A stretch of 64,000 nt of DNA from Prodigiosinella confusarubida (lineage in GTDB: Bacteria > Pseudomonadota > Gammaproteobacteria > Enterobacterales > Enterobacteriaceae): NCBI RefSeq assembly GCF_002847015.1, contig NZ_CP025085.1, positions 4,030,001-4,094,000 on the forward strand. Reading direction: 5' to 3'. Positions 50,059-59,695 of this stretch are shown piece by piece. Both the position numbers and the translations under genes were made by a program. Under the pieces are notes generated by a model. That model did no database searches. It was not told where the DNA came from and saw only the letters and a program-made list of their open reading frames with translations. The stretch's first letter is position 1. Each line of letters opens with the position of its first letter.

Positions 50059-51069
50059 ATGAACGTTATTACTAAAAAAAATACGCTGAATTGGTTAAAA
50101 GAGGGCGCCATTTATATTGTTTTGCTGGCATTACTGGCAATTATTATTATCCAGGATCCAACTTTCCTCAGTTTAATTAATCTGAGTAATATTCTGACAC
50201 AATCTTCTGTGCGCATTATTATCGCGTTGGGTGTAGCAGGATTAATCGTCACACAGGGAACCGATCTATCAGCAGGACGCCAGGTTGGTTTGGCGGCGGT
50301 GGTTGCCGCCACGTTGTTACAGTCGATGGATAATGCCAACAAGGTGTTTCCGCATATGGAAACCATGTCAATTCCGCTGGTTATCCTGATTGTTTGCGTT
50401 ATTGGCGCGATCATCGGTTTAGTTAACGGATTGATTATTGCCTATTTACAGGTTACGCCGTTTATCACCACGCTTGGCACCATGATTATCGTCTACGGGA
50501 TTAACTCGCTTTATTACGATATTGTTGGTGCATCGCCCATTGCCGGCTTTGATTCGAAATTTTCAACATTCACTCAAGGGTTTTTGAAATTTGGCGATTT
50601 GAAACTCTCGTATATTACGTTCTACGCGATTATCGCCATTATTTTCGTTTGGGTGTTGTGGAATAAAACCCGCTTTGGCAAAAACATTTTCGCCATTGGC
50701 GGTAATCCAGAAGCGGCAAAAGTATCTGGTGTCAATGTGCCATTAAATCTGATTCTGGTATATGCCTTGTCTGGCGCATTCTATGCCTTTGGTGGCATGC
50801 TGGAAGCTGGTCGTATCGGCAGCGCGACCAATAACCTGGGCTTTATGTACGAACTGGATGCTATCGCCGCGTGTGTGGTCGGTGGCGTGTCCTTTACCGG
50901 TGGTGTGGGGACGGTTGCAGGCGTCGTCACTGGGGTGATCATTTTTACCGTCATCAACTATGGGTTGACCTACATCGGCGTGAATCCATATTGGCAGTAC
51001 ATCATCAAGGGCAGCATTATTATTTTCGCCGTAGCGCTGGATTCATTGAAATATGCACGCAAGAAATAA
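50059..51069 (+). CDS. mglC: Galactose/methyl-galactoside ABC permease
   Basis: 336 residues, about eight to ten membrane segments, with the ribose/galactose-permease mark GGVSFTGGVGTVAGVVTG near the C terminus. Third gene of mglBAC. Confidence 0.97.
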   Translation: MNVITKKNTLNWLKEGAIYIVLLALLAIIIIQDPTFLSLINLSNILTQSSVRIIIALGVAGLIVTQGTDLSAGRQVGLAAVVAATLLQSMDNANKVFPHMETMSIPLVILIVCVIGAIIGLVNGLIIAYLQVTPFITTLGTMIIVYGINSLYYDIVGASPIAGFDSKFSTFTQGFLKFGDLKLSYITFYAIIAIIFVWVLWNKTRFGKNIFAIGGNPEAAKVSGVNVPLNLILVYALSGAFYAFGGMLEAGRIGSATNNLGFMYELDAIAACVVGGVSFTGGVGTVAGVVTGVIIFTVINYGLTYIGVNPYWQYIIKGSIIIFAVALDSLKYARKK

Positions 51070-51381
51070 GGTAATGCCAACCAGGCATTAACCTGAAGAT
51101 CCCTGCGCAAGCGGGGATCCATTCTGGTGTAAGTACATTGATGAAACACATTGATAGGAAACGGATTCCCATTTCGTGAATTGCATTCACCGTTTTTACG
51201 TTTTACCTTCCCGGCATGACATGATAACCACGTTATCGGCGATGCTCGCCTCCGATATAACCCATCGGTTGATCATGTCATCTACTGTTATAAGATAGAG
51301 GTTTTACCGATTTCCGTTGACGGAAACCTTCCTGTAAAGTGGACTTTCAGTGGTTAGCATCCTGGTTTGTAGGGAATACTG
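51070..51381. repeat. Gap rich in inverted repeats after mglC
   Basis: 312 bases, no gene. Hairpins seen: GGTAATGCC / GGCATTAACC (about 51069-51092), GTGAAT / ATTCAC (51176-51190), a large imperfect palindrome from ATGACATGAT (51216) to ATCATGTCAT (51281) with an inner GTTAT-CGG stem, and TTTCCGT / ACGGAAA (51311-51326). One may terminate mgl; the rest are unexplained. Confidence 0.55.
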
Positions 51382-52206
51382 ATGAAGAAAATTTTTGCAT
51401 TACTCGCTCTCAGCATAGTGATGTGCCTTACCTTTGGTACCGTATCACGGGCGGGTGAAACGCTCGATCGGGTAAAACAGACCGGTGTAGTGCGCAATGT
51501 GTTGTTTAATGATTATCCACCGTTCAGTTACCTTGATGACAACAATCAACTGGTTGGTTTCGATGTTGATGTGGCCCACGCCGTGGCACAAAAACTGGGC
51601 GTAAAACTGGAACTGGCCACCCCCGGTTGGGAAACCATTGTCGGCGGTAAGTGGCGGGGTCGTTGGGATATGTGTATCTGTTCCATGACACCGAATGCTG
51701 AACGCATCAAGATGCTGGACTTCGCAGTACCTTATTACCGTTCTTATGCCGTGTTAATCGTGCATAAAGATGAAAAAAACATCAAATCAGCCGCTGACTT
51801 AAGCAATAAGAAAGTCGGGTTGGGTCTGGGTTCCAGCTATGAAAATTACCTGAATAAAACATTGGTGATCCCCGGTTCAACGCCTATCGCTTTCCCGTTT
51901 GATCATGTTCAAGCCATCCCCACGGATGAAGCAATAGCCTTTCAGAACCTGGCACTTGGCCCCGGTAAACGCCTGGATGCTGTCATCTCCGATCGTATCA
52001 CCGCCAAAGCCCGCCTTGCCCACATGCCCCAGCTACGTATGGTGGCGGAGCTGTATGCCGAACCCAACTGGATCGCTATCGATAAAGGCGACCCTGCATG
52101 GAGTAAGACGCTGGCCGATACCATTAACGCCCTGCGAGCAGACGGTACGCTGGAAAAAATATCCCGACACTGGTTCGGCGAAGATATTACCCGGATTACA
52201 CCATGA
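51382..52206 (+). CDS. Amino-acid ABC transporter, periplasmic binding protein (family 3)
   Basis: 274 residues with a signal peptide cut near residue 24 (SRA). Family 3 marks: FSYLDDNNQLVGFDVDVAHA, then MDFAVPYY-like LDFAVPYYRSYAVLIV. Probably binds an amino acid or related amine. Overlaps the next gene by 4 bases. Confidence 0.88.
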   Translation: MKKIFALLALSIVMCLTFGTVSRAGETLDRVKQTGVVRNVLFNDYPPFSYLDDNNQLVGFDVDVAHAVAQKLGVKLELATPGWETIVGGKWRGRWDMCICSMTPNAERIKMLDFAVPYYRSYAVLIVHKDEKNIKSAADLSNKKVGLGLGSSYENYLNKTLVIPGSTPIAFPFDHVQAIPTDEAIAFQNLALGPGKRLDAVISDRITAKARLAHMPQLRMVAELYAEPNWIAIDKGDPAWSKTLADTINALRADGTLEKISRHWFGEDITRITP

Positions 52207-53057
52207 TGCCGCAGCCCTCTCCTCAGACGGAAAACCCTACCCCATCAGCACCCGTAGCACCGCCACATATCGGCAATATCGGATTTCGCCTGCGAACCGG
52301 CCTGACCTGGATATTGCTGCTGAGCCTGCTGTTATGGCTGTTTTCCAGCCTGAACATGGATCTCGGACTTATCCGGCAAAAATTGCCTTCACTGCTTGGT
52401 CTGCACCTCTCACCGGATGGTTTCATACAGGGCGCAGTACTGAGCATCGTCATCACCGTCATTTCCATGCTGTTTTGCACCCTTCTGGCCATTATTACCG
52501 CCACAGGACGTCTATCATCCAGCGCACTGGCATTTGGCTGCGCGACGTTTTACGTTTCCCTGTTTCGCGGCACGCCGTTGCTGGTACAGGTGTTGATTAT
52601 TTACCTGGCGTTGCCACAAGTGGGCATCGTGATAGGGGCATTTGCTTCCGGTATCATTGCATTATCGCTTAACTACGGTGCTTATCTGGCAGAAACCATC
52701 CGTAGCGGTGTGATTGCCGTTCCCCGTGGGCAAACAGAAGCCGCTATGGCGCTGGGGCTATCTCGCTGGATTACCGTCACGCATGTCATCGCGCCGCAGG
52801 CATTGCGTATTATCGTGCCCCAGGCCGGTTCACTGTTTATTTCAATGATTAAAGATTCTTCGTTGGTTTCCCTGATGGGATTATGGGAACTGAACTTTCT
52901 GGCTCAGTCGTATGGACGTAGTACCTATCACTATATGGAAATGCTGAGCACGGCTGCGGTTATCTATTGGTTGATGTCACTGGTACTGGAGCTGTTACAA
53001 GGAAAGCTTGAACGCCATTTTGGCCGTGGCTATCAGCATAATTCCTCCCAACAATAG
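52203..53057 (+). CDS. Amino-acid ABC transporter permease
   Basis: 284 residues, HisMQ/GltJ type. N-terminal 25 residues are proline-rich. About five membrane segments; the EAA loop (ETIRSGVIAVPRGQTEAAMALG) contacts an ATPase. No ATPase gene lies beside this pair; it must borrow one from elsewhere. Confidence 0.88.
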   Translation: MMPQPSPQTENPTPSAPVAPPHIGNIGFRLRTGLTWILLLSLLLWLFSSLNMDLGLIRQKLPSLLGLHLSPDGFIQGAVLSIVITVISMLFCTLLAIITATGRLSSSALAFGCATFYVSLFRGTPLLVQVLIIYLALPQVGIVIGAFASGIIALSLNYGAYLAETIRSGVIAVPRGQTEAAMALGLSRWITVTHVIAPQALRIIVPQAGSLFISMIKDSSLVSLMGLWELNFLAQSYGRSTYHYMEMLSTAAVIYWLMSLVLELLQGKLERHFGRGYQHNSSQQ

Positions 53058-53222
53058 GACTTTTCATACTGTCATCAGATGATTTCAGTGCCTGATTTCG
53101 CTTGAAAAATATCTTACTGCCACCATCCGGCAGATTTAATTATTTACATAAATTTAGTCATCATCCTGATATATAAGTATTTTTATTTTTATCCCCTCTG
53201 GTTCTTTTTTACTTATGTTGCA

Positions 53223-53241
53223 AATAATAATAATTATTATT
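53223..53241. promoter_or_regulatory. Fur box
   Basis: AATAATAATAATTATTATT agrees with GATAATGATAATCATTATC at 15 of 19 positions. It lies 35 bases before the siderophore binding-protein gene, so iron-Fur repression of the two following genes is likely. Confidence 0.82.
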
Positions 53242-53275
53242 ACCTTTCCCATCCTGATTATTATGGGAAACACTG

Positions 53276-54385
53276 ATGCGCATCATCCTACTACTGATTT
53301 CATCACTGCTTTGTAGCACACCGTCGCTGGCGAAAACCGTTACCGATATATTAGGTCGTCAGGTTGCTATTCCCGACAATCCACAACGTATTGTGCTGGG
53401 TGAAAGTCGGATGCTCTATACGCTGGCGCTGATAGAACCAGGAAATCCTGCCAAACATATAGTGGGATGGCCAAACGATATGGCACGCTACGATGCGCAA
53501 AGCTGGCGGCTCTATACAGAAAAATTCCCCGAAATAGCCAACATTCCCCGATTAGGTAATGGCAATCCCAATGCCCTTAATGCCGAAATGCTATTACAGC
53601 TGAAACCTGATCTGGTCATTCTACCGCGGCTGGCAAAAGGTTCCGACAACGAACAGACACTGCAACAGGTACTGAATCAAGCCGGAATCCCCTTTATTTA
53701 CGTCGATCTGCGAATCGATCTGCTCAATAACACCCTGCCCAGCATTCACCTGTTGGGAGAGGTGTTAAACCAACCAGAACGAGCGGCGGCGTTCGGCCGT
53801 TTTTATCAACAGCATATGGATAAAGTTCGTCAACGCATCAGCCAGTATCACGGCAAGAGAACCACCGTCATGCTGCATTTGCATCTTGGTCGCCGCAATA
53901 CCTGTTGTACCACCGCAGTAGGCGGCAACCTTGGCGATCTGCTGCGTTTTGCCGGCGGAGACAATATCGCCAGTGGCATTATCACTACCGTTTATGGTCA
54001 GCTCAGTCCAGAACAGGTTCTGGCGGCCAAACCCGACGTCTATATTGCCACTGGCATGGCTGGACCCGGAGGAAAAGGCAACTCAGGTCTGATGCTCGGA
54101 CCGTTGGTTACAGCAAAACAGGCACAGACAAGCTTCAGTACATTGATCCAACGAGATCCATTGCTCTCGCAGCTTGATGCGGTGAAAAACGGCCGGGCCT
54201 GGAGCATGTGGCATAATTTTTACCTCAGCCCTTATCACGTCGTGATGGTAGAGATGTTCGCCAAAGCGCTCTACCCCGATCTATTTAACGATATCGATCC
54301 GCAGCTTACCTTAAAACAACTTTATCAGCAGTTCTTACCTATTGGTTTTTCAGGGAATTATTGGAGTCATCTACCACATGAATAA
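53276..54385 (+). CDS. Iron-siderophore periplasmic binding protein
   Basis: 369 residues, FecB/FhuD-like (TroA superfamily) with a signal peptide cut after SLA (residue 19). Not a lipoprotein. Marks: VTDILGRQVAIPDNPQRIV and a LKPDLVIL strand. A GRRNTCC stretch (near 205-211) is unusual for the family. It overlaps the TonB-dependent receptor gene by 8 bases. No permease or ATPase gene is nearby. Confidence 0.85.
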   Translation: MRIILLLISSLLCSTPSLAKTVTDILGRQVAIPDNPQRIVLGESRMLYTLALIEPGNPAKHIVGWPNDMARYDAQSWRLYTEKFPEIANIPRLGNGNPNALNAEMLLQLKPDLVILPRLAKGSDNEQTLQQVLNQAGIPFIYVDLRIDLLNNTLPSIHLLGEVLNQPERAAAFGRFYQQHMDKVRQRISQYHGKRTTVMLHLHLGRRNTCCTTAVGGNLGDLLRFAGGDNIASGIITTVYGQLSPEQVLAAKPDVYIATGMAGPGGKGNSGLMLGPLVTAKQAQTSFSTLIQRDPLLSQLDAVKNGRAWSMWHNFYLSPYHVVMVEMFAKALYPDLFNDIDPQLTLKQLYQQFLPIGFSGNYWSHLPHE

Positions 54386-56489
54386 GCGATTATCGCGCGG
54401 AGGCTGGCCGCTATTGACCATGCTGCCTTTTTACACACTAGCCACAACACAGGACGATACATTGGTCGTCACTAGTGAAATCGGCACCGATAAGCAAGCG
54501 GAAAGCGATTATCAGCCACACAAAACGGTAACGGGAACCCGCACCGAAAGCCGTCTTCTGGATGTCCCGCAAGCGGTTAACGTCGTGCAGCAGCAGGTTT
54601 TGCAGGATCAGGCGGTGCGGAATATTGATGAGGCGCTATATAACGTCAGCGGCATCACTCAGGCCAATACACTGGGCGGTACGCAGGATGCGCTGATGAA
54701 ACGCGGTTTTGGTGATAACCGCGACGGTTCTATTCTACGCGATGGTGTTCGCTCGATTCAGGCCCGTAATTTCACGCCTACCACGGAGCAGGTCGAGGTT
54801 CTAAAAGGACCGGCGTCAATGCTGTACGGCATGGGGGACCCCGGTGGGATGATCAATATCATCAGCAAAAAACCACAACTGGTGCAAAAAACACATGTAG
54901 AGGGCTGGGGCAGCAGCTTTAATGGCGGTGGCGGTCAGTTGGACGTCACCGGTCCGTTAGGCACTTCCGGCCTGGCGTACCGTATGCTGGTTGACCATGA
55001 TGAAACGGACTATTGGCGTAATTTCGGCCGTAACCGTCAGACGACTATTGCTCCGTCGTTAATGTGGTATGGCGAGAATACCACGATACGTGTGGCCTAT
55101 GAGCACATGGAATATCTGACCCCATTTGACCGTGGCACCGTTATCGACAGTCGCACCGGCAAGCCGGTCAATACCCCGCGAGAGCGCCGTTTTGATGAAA
55201 GCTATAACGCCACCCGGGGTGATCAGGACACCATTACGTTTCAGGTGGATCGCACCCTCAGCGACCGCTGGAAAAGTAGCATGACCTATTCTTACAGTCG
55301 TAATCGTTACAATGATAATCAGGCCCGCGCCACAAAATACAACGCCAATACCGGCATGTTAACCCGTCGTGCGGATTCCACTGCTAACGCCCGTAGTCAG
55401 GCACAAGTAGTACAGTTGACCCTGAACGGCGATATTGACTGGGGATCGGTGAACCATCAGTTGCTGTTTGGTGTCGATCACGAAGCAGATCGCACATACC
55501 GTGGCGATATGCTTCGCAGCACAGCGGTAGGTGGTTTTAACGTCTTTGACCCGGTGTATGGGCTGTTACCGGCATCGACCACCGTCAGTGATTCAGACAG
55601 CGACCAGCGTGAAAATATAGACAGCACAGGTGTGTTTATGCAGGATGCCATGCGCCTCAATGATCACTGGCTGTTGTTGGGTGGAGTGCGCTATGACAGT
55701 TTCGATGTCATGGCTGGGAAAGGCCGCCCATTTGTCACCAACACCGATAGTTCAGACAGCCGACTGGTACCCCGTACCGGCATTATTTATAACCTGACCT
55801 CTTATTCTTCGCTCTACGTCAGCTATAGCGAATCCTTCAAGCCCAACTCATCAACGTCCACACAAATTGGTGCACTGGCGCCAGAATACGGTAAATCTTA
55901 CGAAATCGGTGCCAAACTGGATCTCCCCAATCGCATCACCGGGAATCTGGCCCTGTTTGATATCCAGAAGCGCAACGTCATGGTCAGTGAACTGGTGGAC
56001 GGCGAAACCGTCACCCGTACCGCCGGTAAAGTCCGTTCTCAAGGTATCGAAGTGGATATGGCGGGGAAACTGACGAACTCGCTGAGCCTGATCGGTTCTT
56101 ATGCTTACACCGATGCCCGCGTTACGTCCGATCCAGAAAATCAAGGCAATGAAATGACCAACGTGGCGCGCCACACCGCATCACTGTTTCTGACGCAGGA
56201 TTTCGGAACACTCGGTCTGCATGCCGGTGACAATCTTCGGGCCGGCATCGGTGCGCATTATGTCGGGCGTCGTCCCGGTGATGCCGCCAACAGTTTCTAT
56301 CTGGATGCCTACACGGTTGCCAATGCCTTCGTGTCTTACAGCATGCCGGTAAAAGGGTACAAAGTGAAATGGCAACTTAACCTGAAAAACCTGTTTGATA
56401 AAACCTATTATCCATCCAGTGGCAACAACCTGCGGATTGCCATCGGTGAACCCCGGGAAGTGGTATTGCGTGCCAGCGTCGATTTCTAA
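54378..56489 (+). CDS. TonB-dependent siderophore receptor
   Basis: 703 residues: outer-membrane barrel that takes up ferric siderophore using TonB. Signal peptide ends near residue 20. The plug is recognised from SRLLDVPQAVNVV and PASMLYGMGDPGGMINI; the C terminus ends in the expected Phe (ASVDF). No STN signalling domain, so it does not feed a FecIR-type cascade. Which siderophore is unknown. Confidence 0.92.
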   Translation: MNKRLSRGGWPLLTMLPFYTLATTQDDTLVVTSEIGTDKQAESDYQPHKTVTGTRTESRLLDVPQAVNVVQQQVLQDQAVRNIDEALYNVSGITQANTLGGTQDALMKRGFGDNRDGSILRDGVRSIQARNFTPTTEQVEVLKGPASMLYGMGDPGGMINIISKKPQLVQKTHVEGWGSSFNGGGGQLDVTGPLGTSGLAYRMLVDHDETDYWRNFGRNRQTTIAPSLMWYGENTTIRVAYEHMEYLTPFDRGTVIDSRTGKPVNTPRERRFDESYNATRGDQDTITFQVDRTLSDRWKSSMTYSYSRNRYNDNQARATKYNANTGMLTRRADSTANARSQAQVVQLTLNGDIDWGSVNHQLLFGVDHEADRTYRGDMLRSTAVGGFNVFDPVYGLLPASTTVSDSDSDQRENIDSTGVFMQDAMRLNDHWLLLGGVRYDSFDVMAGKGRPFVTNTDSSDSRLVPRTGIIYNLTSYSSLYVSYSESFKPNSSTSTQIGALAPEYGKSYEIGAKLDLPNRITGNLALFDIQKRNVMVSELVDGETVTRTAGKVRSQGIEVDMAGKLTNSLSLIGSYAYTDARVTSDPENQGNEMTNVARHTASLFLTQDFGTLGLHAGDNLRAGIGAHYVGRRPGDAANSFYLDAYTVANAFVSYSMPVKGYKVKWQLNLKNLFDKTYYPSSGNNLRIAIGEPREVVLRASVDF

Positions 56490-56508
56490 GCGGCAAAGCT
56501 GATTATTT

Positions 56509-56544
56509 AACCTGCATTATCAGGATAATGCAGGTTTGGGTTTG
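56509..56544 (+). terminator. Terminator after the TonB receptor gene
   Basis: AACCTGCATTA / TAATGCAGGTT, 11-bp perfect stem with 6-base loop, followed by TGGGTTT. Confidence 0.75.
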
Positions 56545-56579
56545 ATGACAAAGCGCCTATAGCGGCAATAATGCGCTAT

Positions 56580-59012
56580 TCATGCCGAGTAATGTCGGAA
56601 TAGCGCCTTACCCCGTAACAACCGCAGCCCCAACCAACCGCCACACAGAGAAAGCAGCAGCGCACTGAGTGGCGGTAGTCCGACCCACAACCACAGATTG
56701 GGTTGCCACGGAAAATCAAAGACCTTGCGCTGCAATAACCACAACGCCATTTCAGCACCCAATGCCGCCGCGATACCAGATACCAGCCCCAATACAGCGA
56801 ATTCGCACCACAACGTGGTGCGCAGCAGACGCAGCCCTGCGCCGAGAGTGCGATAGACCATCAGTTCCTGACGGCGCTGACGCATCCCCACCTGAATCTG
56901 AGCCAACAACAGCAGAACGCCGCAGAAAATCACCAGCACGACCATAATCTCCAGCGCCTGACTGACTTGCTGCAACACCTGCCCGACCTGTCGCAGAATC
57001 GTGCCAATATCCAGCACACTCAATGTCGGAAACCGTCGGTTCAGTTGCGTAATCAGATTGTCATTATCCTCATGATGGAAACTGGTCAGCCAGGATTGTG
57101 GCTGGTTATCCAGTACGCCGGGCGGAAAAATAAAGAAAAAATTGGGGCGCATACTTTCCCAGTCCACCTGACGGAAACTGGTGACTTTAGCGCTGAATGG
57201 CTGAGTGTCGCCGGTAAACGTCAGCGTATCACCCAGTTTGATACCCAACCGGTTTGCTACGCCCTGCTCCACAGAGACTTCACCCGGTTGCGATGTCCAA
57301 CGCCCCGCCAGCAATGGATTGTGATCCGGTAACACCGGTAGCCAGGTCAAATTCAACTCCCGGTTAACCGTTTCGCCCCCTGGCGCATCCTCACGGATCA
57401 GTTCAGTGGCCACTTTCCCGTTAATTTCCGTCAGACGGGCACGGACTATCGGATAAAAGATTCCCGGCGTCACCTGGTGTTGTTCAAGAAACGTTTTAAC
57501 CGTCGGCACCTGTTCCGTCGTGATATTCAGCACAAAATAATTCGGGCTATCGGGCGGCAATTGCTGCTGCCAACGCGCCAACAAATCCCCACGCAGTAAC
57601 AGTAACAGCGCCAACAGCATAAAAGAGAGGGAAAACGCGGCCAGTTGACTGGCCGTCGCCCACGGCTGCCGCAACAAACGATTGATAGCCAAACGTAACG
57701 CCAGCTGTTTTAGCGTTATGCGGCGTAGCAGCAACAGGCTACCCCAGCCAATGGCGGCCAGCAGCAGCGACAACACCGCCATCCCGCCCAGCAGAGACCA
57801 TAACAGCGAACTCCCACCGGAAATCAACATCAGCAGGCTGACAACAATGGCCGCCACCACGGGCAGATAGTAGCGCAATGGCCACAGGTTAACCACAATA
57901 TCCTGCCGCAGCACCCGCAATGGCGGGGTCGCCAATAACAGCCGATACGGGCGGAATCCCACCAACAGTGAAATTAGAACCAGCGTACCCAGTGCCCATC
58001 CCCACGGCCATAGCCCAGAGGGGGGTAACGCCGCAGGCAACACTGGTGCCAGCATTTTTACCAGCGCGGCTTCAAAAAGCAGCCCCAGCAGACAGCCACC
58101 GATGGCGGACAGAGCAAGTACAGACAACCATTGCCCGATGATTAGCCGCCGCAAAGCCTGGCGTCCGGCCCCCAGGGTTTTCAGGATCGCCACCAGATCA
58201 TAACGACTGCGGCAATAATGACTCATGGCGACAGCCACTGCGGCGATAGACAGCAGTAACGTCAGCAGCGCGGATAACAACAGGAATTGTTGGGAACGTT
58301 TTAAGGACTGGCTCAGTGCGCCTGGCGAATCCTCCATGCCATACCAGCGTTGATCCGGCTTTAGTTGCGGCTGGATAAAATCGCCCAATCGGCTGATTTG
58401 TTGCGAATTACCGGCAAACATGTAACGCCAGGTGATACGTCCGCCCGGCTGAACGGCACCGGTCTTTTCCACATCGGCCATATTCATCAGGATGCGGGGA
58501 GCCATCTGAAAGGGATTAAATCCCGCATCCGGTTCCTGAATCAGCTCCCCGGCAATACGCAACGAGGTATCACCCACATCCAGTGAGTCACCGACCTTAA
58601 TATTCAGTAATGCCAGCAATCGTGGCGCGACCAATACCGAACCAGGTGTCACACGCAATTGTGGTGGCTTAGTCAGTAACTCACCATACAACGGATAACG
58701 TCCATCAACGGCCTTGACCTGTGCCAGTTGTGCCGTGTCTCCAGCGTAGGTCATAGTCATGAAAGAAATCTGTCGGCTGACGGTCAAGCCCTGCTGCCGG
58801 GCATACTGTAACCAGGATTCGTCCACAGGATGCGAAGCACGCAACACGCGATCACCGGCCAGAAAATCCCGGCTCTGCTGATTCAGCCCTTTCTCCATCC
58901 GATCGCTGATCATACCCAGCGCCAACACACAGGCGACCGCTAATGTCAGTGCCAGCCAGACAATCAGTAATGAAGGAGAACGACATTCACGCCAGAACCA
59001 TCGCCAAATCAT
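56580..59012 (-). CDS. ybbP: ABC transporter permease YbbP (FtsX family)
   Basis: About 810 residues with two FtsX-type domains, as in E. coli YbbP. The ATG at 59012 is preferred: GGGAGGAGG precedes it and the ybbA stop overlaps it (ATGA). An earlier ATG at 59024 lies on the Shine-Dalgarno. Partner of YbbA; substrate unsettled. Confidence 0.93.
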   Translation of the reverse strand: MIWRWFWRECRSPSLLIVWLALTLAVACVLALGMISDRMEKGLNQQSRDFLAGDRVLRASHPVDESWLQYARQQGLTVSRQISFMTMTYAGDTAQLAQVKAVDGRYPLYGELLTKPPQLRVTPGSVLVAPRLLALLNIKVGDSLDVGDTSLRIAGELIQEPDAGFNPFQMAPRILMNMADVEKTGAVQPGGRITWRYMFAGNSQQISRLGDFIQPQLKPDQRWYGMEDSPGALSQSLKRSQQFLLLSALLTLLLSIAAVAVAMSHYCRSRYDLVAILKTLGAGRQALRRLIIGQWLSVLALSAIGGCLLGLLFEAALVKMLAPVLPAALPPSGLWPWGWALGTLVLISLLVGFRPYRLLLATPPLRVLRQDIVVNLWPLRYYLPVVAAIVVSLLMLISGGSSLLWSLLGGMAVLSLLLAAIGWGSLLLLRRITLKQLALRLAINRLLRQPWATASQLAAFSLSFMLLALLLLLRGDLLARWQQQLPPDSPNYFVLNITTEQVPTVKTFLEQHQVTPGIFYPIVRARLTEINGKVATELIREDAPGGETVNRELNLTWLPVLPDHNPLLAGRWTSQPGEVSVEQGVANRLGIKLGDTLTFTGDTQPFSAKVTSFRQVDWESMRPNFFFIFPPGVLDNQPQSWLTSFHHEDNDNLITQLNRRFPTLSVLDIGTILRQVGQVLQQVSQALEIMVVLVIFCGVLLLLAQIQVGMRQRRQELMVYRTLGAGLRLLRTTLWCEFAVLGLVSGIAAALGAEMALWLLQRKVFDFPWQPNLWLWVGLPPLSALLLSLCGGWLGLRLLRGKALFRHYSA

Positions 59013-59695
59013 TCCTCCTCCCATAATTTTCCATCCAGCAGATGCAAGCGGCGTTCACAACGCGCAGCCAGTTGTTCATCGTGGGTCACCAAGATCAAGG
59101 TGGTTGCATAGTCACGGTTGAGAGAAAACAGCAGATCGGCGATGCGTTCACCGGTTTTGCGATCCAGATTGCCGGTCGGCTCATCGGCAAACAGCACGCC
59201 AGGACGGCCGCTGAACGCTCTCGCCAACGCCACCCGTTGTTGTTCTCCGCCGGAAAGCTGAGCTGGCAGATGGTGCAGTCGGCCACCCAAACCCAGTTGT
59301 TGCAGTAATTGTTCAGCTTGCTCACGACTCTGTCGGTCACTTTCCCCACGCAACAAGGCGGGCAATTGCACATTCTCCAGCGCATTCAGCGTCGGCACCA
59401 GCATAAAGGATTGAAACACAAATCCGACGTCTTTGGCGCGTAGTGCGGCGCGCCCTTCCTCGTCCAGTTGGTTCAGCGATTGCCCCATTAGCGAGACTTC
59501 ACCTTCACTACCATCATCAAGTCCGGCCAGAATACCCAACAGGGTCGATTTACCGGAACCCGACTCACCAATCAAGGCAATCGTCTGCGCAGGTTTGACA
59601 ACCAGCTCAACTCCGGTGAGGATTGAGAGCTGGTGTTCCCCTTGACCAACGTGTTTACCAAGATGATGAACTTCAAGAATGTTTTCCGCTGGCAT
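59009..59695 (-). CDS. ybbA: ABC transporter ATP-binding protein YbbA
   Basis: 228 residues, LolD/MacB-type ATPase. Walker A GESGSGKST, signature LSGGEQQR, Walker B VLFADEPTGNLD. Overlaps ybbP by 4 bases and, on the other strand, the start of tesA by 33 bases. Confidence 0.95.
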   Translation of the reverse strand: MPAENILEVHHLGKHVGQGEHQLSILTGVELVVKPAQTIALIGESGSGKSTLLGILAGLDDGSEGEVSLMGQSLNQLDEEGRAALRAKDVGFVFQSFMLVPTLNALENVQLPALLRGESDRQSREQAEQLLQQLGLGGRLHHLPAQLSGGEQQRVALARAFSGRPGVLFADEPTGNLDRKTGERIADLLFSLNRDYATTLILVTHDEQLAARCERRLHLLDGKLWEEE

